Source: Pachypanchax playfairii (lineage: Eukaryota > Chordata > Actinopteri > Cyprinodontiformes > Aplocheilidae). From it: a stretch of 64,000 nt of DNA. The notes beneath the pieces were generated by a model, which did not search any database, was not told the origin of the DNA, and was given only the letters and a program-made list of their open reading frames with translations. The position numbers were made by a program, and so were the translations under genes. Shown piece after piece: positions 57,155 through 64,000 of this stretch (position 1 is the stretch's first letter; each line of letters begins with the position of its first letter). The DNA is taken from the NCBI GenBank assembly GCA_006937955.1, contig SSNP01000145.1, positions 732,319 through 796,318 on the forward strand. Reading direction: 5' to 3'.

Positions 57155-58523
57155 GAACTGCTGCTCCTGGCCTGATGCTCCTCTCTTCTGAGGAAACAAG
57201 TTTCAAGTTTTAAGTCCTGCCCTCTCCATGTAAACAAATGGGACAGTGTCTTGAAAAATAAAAAATACACCTTGGAAATTTTGTCCAGGTGTTGATTCTT
57301 ACTGATTCACATAGTTCACAATGACTGTGTGCAGGTGAACAGATGGGACATTTAGCCCTACATCTCCATTATGCAGATACTAGTCCCATAAATACAACAT
57401 GGCAGCTTCTTTAAGCCAACATGTTTTCTTTTGAATGATTTTGTCTTCAAAATCACTGAATGAGTTCAACAAAAACCCAAATACTTCACGACAGCATGTG
57501 TGCAATCCAAGAACAACAAATAACTCTCTGTCTTAAGGAAAAACAGGTGCCTGGATAGAGCAGGAAATCAAATAATCTAAAATCACAATGTGTGTTGACA
57601 AGGCCACTAACTAAAACATACAAGAGAAATCATTATGATGCAAAAACTGCACTGTTTAGGTGATGTGTGGCCAGGAAAGCTACAAAAACGAAAGCATATA
57701 TCAATTCTATCAAATCACTAACTCTGTTTCTCTTTTTTAATCTAAATACAATTCTTAAAAGGAAGAGCTCGGTAAGACGTAGATCTGGGGCTGTATCTTT
57801 TACTAGTTTCGTTTTTGCTTTAGGCCAACAAACAGGATTCCTGAACTGAGGGTGAAGACGACCGACATCTTTCCTGAAGCATTTCTGATCTCAGGCCTGA
57901 AGAATCAGAAAGTCAGACCGGCTTGTGGTGCTATTTTCATCTGTTAAAGCTCCAGCAGCCATTCAAATGACTGGTTGAGCTAAGCATCACCAGATTATGT
58001 TTCCGTAGGTCATGTAAACCCACCAGCATGTAAATAGATAACACCAAATTAAACCACATTTAAAAATGAGCAGACTAGGTTGTTAAAGTATCTTGAACAG
58101 AATACTTACTGCCTTTAGATTTAGACAAACATTACTGCCAACTCGTTAAACGCTAAAACAAAATAAGAAAATATATAAACATTACTAAATGAATAAAGTA
58201 ATAAAACGGAAACAAAAACCTGGTTTCTTTAAGTAGGATAGAACGATTGTTATGTTACATCGAGCAATTAAGCCATCAATCTAACTAATTAACGCATTTA
58301 AGCAACAATAAAATACAGAAGGCTAAATCCCCTGCAGGTAATAAATGCAAAGCCACGACCAATGTAGCTGCTATCAGCTAAATAAGTTAACAGTACAAGC
58401 AGCCCGTCTTTAAACGATACCGAGGCCTAACGTCTTTCACAGACATACACGATGCTTTTACATGCAAAACAAACAAATATAATGACACAAGTATAGACGA
58501 CATGAACAATTCAATGTACTCAC

Positions 58524-59002
58524 CTCAGGAATCACATATGAAGATATGCTTGCTTGCTAGCTAGCTAGCTAGCTTAGCTAAAGTGCTTTAGTGCGAATTT
58601 TTTTTTTTAGCTTTTTGAGACATTCGTCGAGCTACAAAACAGCGACGCCTGAGTGGAGAGTCGGGTGATGGGAATAATCGAGCAAATAAGTACTAATGTT
58701 ACAAGTGTAAAGCCTAATGTGCAGAAGAATTTGAATTTTAAAGCGCTGTGGAGTCAGTTGGTCGGTAGACGGGTGGCCATTTTGTGTCTCGAAGCAGCTG
58801 CGGGGAAGCTCCGTGACTGGTCGGTTTCTGTCAGGAGGGAAGAATAAAACACGTTATCTGACCTTCACAAACTTCTCACAAACTGTGAATGCATCTCAGA
58901 TTATTAAGCTCTCTGAAAGTGTAATTCGAAATCAGCAGCGAACAAAGAAACTAACAGTAAAAACCAAAGCAATGAGCTAATTTGAAGGCTTTACCCGATA
59001 GG
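58524..59002. promoter_or_regulatory. Shared upstream region of tnrc6b and the endonuclease IV gene
   Basis: The two genes are divergent. A minus-strand donor (CCTGAG|GTGAGT) at 58524 fits a noncoding tnrc6b first exon that would include the AGCT tandem run (58553-58575). GGTGGCCATTTTGTG at 58772-58786 contains a YY1-type core (complement CAAAATGGCC). The endonuclease ATG is only about 220 bp further on. A bidirectional promoter is likely. Confidence 0.45.
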
Positions 59003-61957
59003 ATGGGTCCGAAAAAAAGAAAAAGAAAAACCGAGGATGTTTTGGAAGACAAAAAAGAGGCCCAAAACATCACAGAAAAGGGGGCAAACGAGGTGAGGGG
59101 TGAGAGAAGGACCCGTGGAAATAAGAAATATATTGGAGCTCATGTTGGAATTCAAGGTAAGATTTAATATCATATTTACACCTTGTGTACCGTCACCATG
59201 GGCGGCTAAAAACTTTACGGGGCTCTGGGCACAGATGTGTCAAAAGACCCCTACTTGTAAAAAAAATAGATGTAACATTTTACACCTGTTTGCAGTCATT
59301 ATGTTTTTCTTCTCATTTTATTTTTAATGCCTTTTTGATAGTTTTGTGTCTTAATTTTTGGTGTTTTTAATGCTTTTTAGGCTAATCCTTTAGGACCAAA
59401 ATTGAGGCTACTCCCCTGTGGTTGAACATGAGTTTTTAATGTCACAGTTATTATTTGCTATTTCTGCAACACTATTATGACCTGACTGACATTTCAGTCA
59501 TCATTGGGAAGAGGGAGGCTAACTCTCTTTTGTGGTTGGAGATTATCACAGTTTAAAAAATTTAAAAAATATTTTCTTAATCCCTGAAGGGAAATTAAAT
59601 GTTGATGTAACTCCGTGTTTCTTCAGAGAGTCATTATTGAGGGTTCTAGCAGTGGGCAGGAAGGATCTCCTATAGCGTCTGTGTTGCAGCAGATCTACTC
59701 CAACAAGCTGCCATCATGTGTGGCGCTATTATAAAAATACACTCTACAAAAAGCTTTAACCCCCCCAAAAAGTCTAATGATATGGAATGTAGATTTTGGT
59801 ATCTGCTACCAAAATGTTGTTGGCCCTAAAAAAAACTAACCAGAAACAGAATATTTATGTATATTCTTATTTTTTCTACAAGTTAGCATTAGCATTGCAG
59901 AGCAGCTCACTGTTACAGGAAGCTGGCCTGGAAAACCAAGCAAATGTCAGAGCTTTATGGTGCGATCACTTTGGGGAAAGTGTTTCATATCTGACTGTTG
60001 ATTGTAGGTGGGATCTGGAAAGCAGTGGATTCTTGCGTAGCAATGGGTGGCAACAGTTTTGCTCTGTTTCTGGGCTCCCAGCGATCATGGAAGAGACCTC
60101 CATTGGACCAGAAAGCTGCAGAGAAGTTTCAGGAGCAATGTTCCCTGCATGGTTTTGATTCAGCACACATCCTGCCTCATGGGTCCTACTTGATGAACTG
60201 TGGATCCCCTAAAGGCGGTCGGTCAAGCTTTGATTTTACTTTATGCTAACTGTCTTACCTTCCTTAATATTTAGCATCATCGTCTGCTGTTTCGTGTTCC
60301 AAACAGATGTGTTTGAAAAGAGTCAGGCCTTGCTGGTGGATGAGCTCAGTCGCTGCAGCCTCCTAGGGCTTGACCTGTATAACTTCCACCCCGGTTCCTC
60401 CCTGGGCACCATCACCACTGAGCAGTGTGTGCACAAAATAGCAGGAGTTATTAACCATGCACATCAGCAAACACCTGCTGTAGTTACAGGTACAAAGGGT
60501 GGACGTGGGTCAGAGTGGTGATACTATAATTATATCTAAAAGAACATTTTAACGACCCAATGTGGATATGCAGCAGAATGTGTTTTCAAAATGTTCCCTT
60601 AATTCTCTTGAGAATTAAAATGAAAAATGTTAGTAAGTAAGAATACTCATCTGGAATTAATGTTTGATTTAATTTTTATCAGAGCAAATCATAAAACAAT
60701 ATAATTCGTGCCTCCCTGTAATTGAGATTAAAGCCGGACAATTCAAGGATCAGCATTTATTCTGAAGTAGAAATGTAAGTCCTTTTAATTTTTTATTTAT
60801 CAGTATTAGAGAACATGAGCGGCCAGGGCAGCACAGTGGGTGGAAAGTTCTCTGAGCTCAAGAGCATCATAGACAAAGTGAGAGACCAGACGAGAGTGGG
60901 GGTGTGTCTGGATACCTGTCACGCCTTTGCAGCAGGTGAGTCTGCTTAAACATAAATGCTCTGCAGTAAAATTATAGTTAACGCACATGATGCTTCTTAA
61001 AGATTATGAGTGTATCTTCTTGTGTGTTTTGGTTTTTCAGGGTACGACCTGGCTGCAGAGGGAGGGGTGGCAGCCATGCTGGATCAGTTTGATCAGGAAG
61101 TCGGACTTCGCTATCTCAGAGCAATCCATCTCAATGATTCCAAAGGTAAAGCCAAAACTTGGAAGAGTTTCATTTAAGCCTGTCACAACAACCCGTATGA
61201 ACGATGGGTGGCATGAATCTCCAGTTTCCTGCAAAATCTAGAGTTCTTGAACATTAGTGGAGGCGGGCTTTGGTTCCTACAGGATGTTGTTACAGCTGCT
61301 GCATGAGTAACTTGATAAATTCTTGAGAATGAGGTGATTTTCTCCTGGTTTACCAAAGACCATCACAAAAATGATTGTTGCAAGATGAGCTAAAATCCCC
61401 CCATGTGCAACTCACAACAATTTCAAGCGTTATTATGAAGATCTTCTGACTGTCTGCAGATTTTGTCGGTGAATATGTGAGATAGAGGATAAGCATCTTT
61501 AAAATTCTTTGTTGTTCATCACATCAGCTCAGAAGTTTGTGGTAAAACCTCTAATTTTCAAGATAATAGTAATAATAATAATAATGCAGAAAGACTCCAG
61601 CTGCACCTTCTACAGCTGCAGCTGCAGGATGGAGAAGATCTATCAGCTGTAACTATTATAAGACTGCATTAAGGAGGCCGTAGGAAACAGTCCAAAAATC
61701 ATTTGTAGTGCATTCGCAGCCATTCGTACATTTTGTTGTATCAAGTTTTACTGGTAAAATGGTGAAGTCCTGCACTACTTTCTGTGTGTGATTAAAAAAA
61801 AAAACAACTTTTATTTAATTTCTGCAGGTAAACTTGGCTGTAACCTCGACCGGCATGAAGATGTTGGTAAGGGCAACATTGGAATTTCTGCGTTCCGAGA
61901 CATCGTCAACGAGCCCAGACTGGACAACATCCCGCTCATCTTAGAGACGCCTGGACG
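59003..61957 (+). CDS. Endonuclease IV (AP endonuclease family 2, Nfo/Apn1-like); last exon outside window
   Basis: Exons: 59003-59156, 60008-60217, 60307-60489, 60804-60935, 61041-61145, 61828-61957; 304 complete codons, ending at a donor (CGG|TGAGAT region, 61957). Endonuclease IV cuts 5' to abasic sites and removes blocked 3' ends in base excision repair. It is a TIM barrel with three metal ions. Visible features: a basic N-terminus (KKRKRK, residues 4-9), [16 protein letters not shown] (109-115), [54 protein letters not shown]. All nine metal ligands of the E. coli enzyme are kept: H109, H149, E185, D219, H222, H256, D269, H271, E301. About 20 C-terminal residues are missing. The exon 2 donor (GGCG|GTCGGT) is weak. 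Mammals lack this family, so no standard symbol is used. Confidence 0.93.
59560..59710 (-). mobile_element. LINE tail fragment in intron 1 of the endonuclease IV gene
   Basis: Read on the minus strand, 59628-59700 gives the segment CTATAGGAGATCCTTCCTGC with CTAGAACCCTC and GACTCTCTGAAGAAACAC, nearly the same as the plus-strand segment at 15055-15115. A 'TTAATCCCTGAAGGGAAATT' tail lies beside it. It is the 3' end of the same teleost LINE family in opposite orientation. Confidence 0.65.
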
Positions 61958-62059
61958 GTGAGATACCAGCAGAAAAAAAACAACTATTGATAGGGTAAAG
62001 CAACGACATCAATTATACACGCTCATGCTTTAAAGATGTCTTCTGTGTGACTTATGTGT

Positions 62060-63200
62060 GCAGGTTCTCATGCAGGCCTCGCTATCTGATTGTTTTAGTT
62101 ACATGCTCTTTCTTTCCCACTGCTGTTTCCCAGAACCTCCTGTTTCTAATCCAAGGTCACTGTTAAACAGCTACAACTGGCTCCACTGATTTGGGAGTGA
62201 CGATTTACTGTTATCTGTTATTTGTTATTGCTGTGTCTAATGAGAATAAAAAGACTGAGCTGGGGGAAGTGGTCAGAGTTGGTGTTTGAAGGGAATTGAC
62301 TCACTCTCCCCAGCTGGGTTATTGATCCAACCTTCTTGAGTGATCGCATTTCTTATATTTTCTATGATAAAGGGTTTTTAACAGAATAAGGAAAAAACCT
62401 AACATTTTCTTGGTGCCGTGAACCCGTTTCGCAACAAACTCCATCGCTGACGGAAGAGGACGACAGCTGAAGACCGCGCGCGGCCAGGAGAGTCATAGGA
62501 CCCTGGTAAAAAGTCCCGGGGGCTGAATTGCCAGCTGGGCCAGCTGGATAGGTCGACCTCAACCGCCAACGTGGAGTTGACGCGATTCGAGCGAGAAGAA
62601 TCCATCACTCAACAAGGGGTAAGAAGTGCTGGTTTCGTTGTTTAAGCTGTTTGGTGTATGAGTTGTGTTTTAAAGTGAAGCAAGTTGTGTTTGGGACTGA
62701 AGGACTGTTATTGAGAGTCAGTATTGTACGCACTGCCTCCGTCCGGGAGTTAGGCTTTATAACCTGTACTTAGAGTAACTTCAAGTATTGTCAGTGTTAT
62801 CCCTGATGACCGCCTCGCTCCGGCATTAGCCTCTTCAATCCGTACTTCAATAACTCCTCCCAAGGCATTTGTGTTTGCATAAAATCCACTATACGATCAT
62901 AGTATGTTTAACAATGTGTTGAAACCGAGTGACTGGCCACGAGATCTAAGTATTGCTGTTTGTGTGGCAGTTGTTGTCGCTGTTCGGGTCCTTGTCATTG
63001 TAATTGGGTTAGATGTCGCAGGACATCGGTAATATTTAAGTCTGTACAGCACTCAATTGTTTGAACGATGGGAAACTCACAGTCAACTGCTGATTTGACT
63101 GGTGATGTGAAATACATGTATTTGAAGGACCCAGATAACGTGAAGTTCTTGTTGAAATAGCAGAAGAAATATGATGTTGACAGGAAGTGGAGCGACCAGT
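62060..63200 (+). mobile_element. Decayed endogenous retrovirus 5' end: LTR-like region, primer binding site, gag start
   Basis: A TGG-initiated primer binding site at 62411-62428 (TGGTGCCGTGAACCCG) matches the 3' end of histidine tRNA over its first 11 bases. The 350 bp before it have LTR-like content, with AATAAA at 62244-62249; the left LTR edge is not fixed. After a 640-nt leader, an ORF starting Met-Gly-Asn (myristoylation-type gag start) begins at 63068 and meets an in-frame TAG at 63158-63160, so the gene is broken. It lies downstream of the last visible endonuclease IV exon in the same orientation. Gammaretrovirus-like or epsilonretrovirus-like fish ERVs are the likely class. Confidence 0.55.
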
Positions 63201-64000
63201 AACAAAAACAATAAAATCAGAAGAAATAATAAGAGGAACAAATGTGTTGAAACAGAGTTTGAGGACGTCCGATGATAGAATTGTTATTTGCGTTATAACG
63301 TTCGTAGATTTTGTTGTGATTCTAATTCTGATTGGTGTTGAGATCGGCACATCTCAAAAGAGTAAATTAATTAACTGCGCGGTACTCTATTCACTCTATT
63401 TGGTTCCGTGTAAGCGATTTTTAACTTCTGTGTGTAAGAGAAAGCCTGGTACCATGTATGTGTGTGTCTGTCCTGTCTATCTGTAAATGTGTGTGCGCTG
63501 TCTATCTGTGAATATGTGTGTGTGTGTACTCATGTCTGTATAAGCAGAGACAGGCTGCTAGAAGCTGTTAAAAAGACTGAAGAATACTGTGTGGAGATTC
63601 TCATCTTTTATACATTTATGTAATGAATGTGTGAGAGATCAGGTGTCTATCCCAGACGATTAGTTGATCAGTGAAATTCATACAGACTAGTTTGCCTGAT
63701 TCTGAGGAGGAAAATAATAAAATAATAAATATATAGATATATATATAAAAAGGCCTGACTATATTATAATAATAATAATAACAACAACAAGCTTGTATTA
63801 TAATAGAATCCATCATTGGGGACTTGATGCGAAGAACTACATGAAACTGATGGAAAGTTTGGCCTCTATGTGTGTTATTAGTAGGAAGATAACTAACAAT
63901 AAAACTGAAAAAGAGGCGACGTCTTTTAAGAGATGACAAAATTTTATTCTAATTTAATAACAACCTATAACACACTCACTAAACCTTTAAATGCTTCAAT
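63201..64000. other. Unassigned end of window
   Basis: Contains low-complexity TG-rich (63458-63530) and TA/TAA-rich (63715-63790) stretches. It may be further decayed provirus, but no retroviral domain could be read. The missing last endonuclease IV exon was not found here. Confidence 0.4.

Noticed and set aside
63616..63939. 107-codon minus-strand ORF with Tyr/Ile runs at the right edge
   Set aside because: Generated by TA/TAA microsatellite; no domain.

Overview
The window is vertebrate nuclear DNA, almost certainly from a teleost fish. The genes are split into many short GT-AG exons and the proteins are close to human orthologues. The intergenic and intronic DNA carries interspersed repeats typical of fish: LINE tails, Tc1-like remnants, TTAA-flanked DNA elements and a retrovirus remnant. 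No bacterial-style operons, CRISPR arrays or tRNA genes were seen.

Layout, left to right. A gspt1-like translation termination factor runs on the minus strand (115-5538, 3' end off the left edge). dmc1, the meiotic recombinase, is complete (5980-9864, minus). tomm22, a mitochondrial import receptor, is complete (12133-13710, minus). A small Maf transcription factor, best called maff, is on the plus strand (18436-19036 coding, promoter near 15.6 kb). tmem184b is on the minus strand (23572-28582, possibly extending to 29608). csnk1e, casein kinase 1 epsilon, is complete (34154-40010, minus). tnrc6b, the GW182 miRNA-silencing scaffold, is complete (44167-57154, minus). Last, on the plus strand from 59003, is an endonuclease IV (Nfo/Apn1 family) gene whose last exon is missing from the window. 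A decayed endogenous retrovirus lies in the stretch after its last visible exon.

dmc1, tomm22, maff, tmem184b, csnk1e and tnrc6b all belong to the human 22q13 gene neighbourhood, so most of the window is a conserved syntenic block. The gspt1-like gene is on another chromosome in human (16p) and is the outlier. The genes are housekeeping or developmental neighbours and do not form a pathway: translation termination, meiosis, protein import, stress transcription, membrane trafficking or signalling, circadian/Wnt kinase, miRNA silencing and base excision repair.

The least ordinary items are: the endonuclease IV gene, with all nine metal ligands and a basic putative nuclear signal; three DNA elements bounded by TTAA or near-TTAA, one with a decayed THAP zinc finger; a 46-copy, exactly 17-bp minisatellite in a csnk1e intron; and a frame-preserving 27-nt candidate microexon in tmem184b. 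Exon limits were read by eye from splice consensus plus protein continuity, so individual junctions may be off by a few bases.
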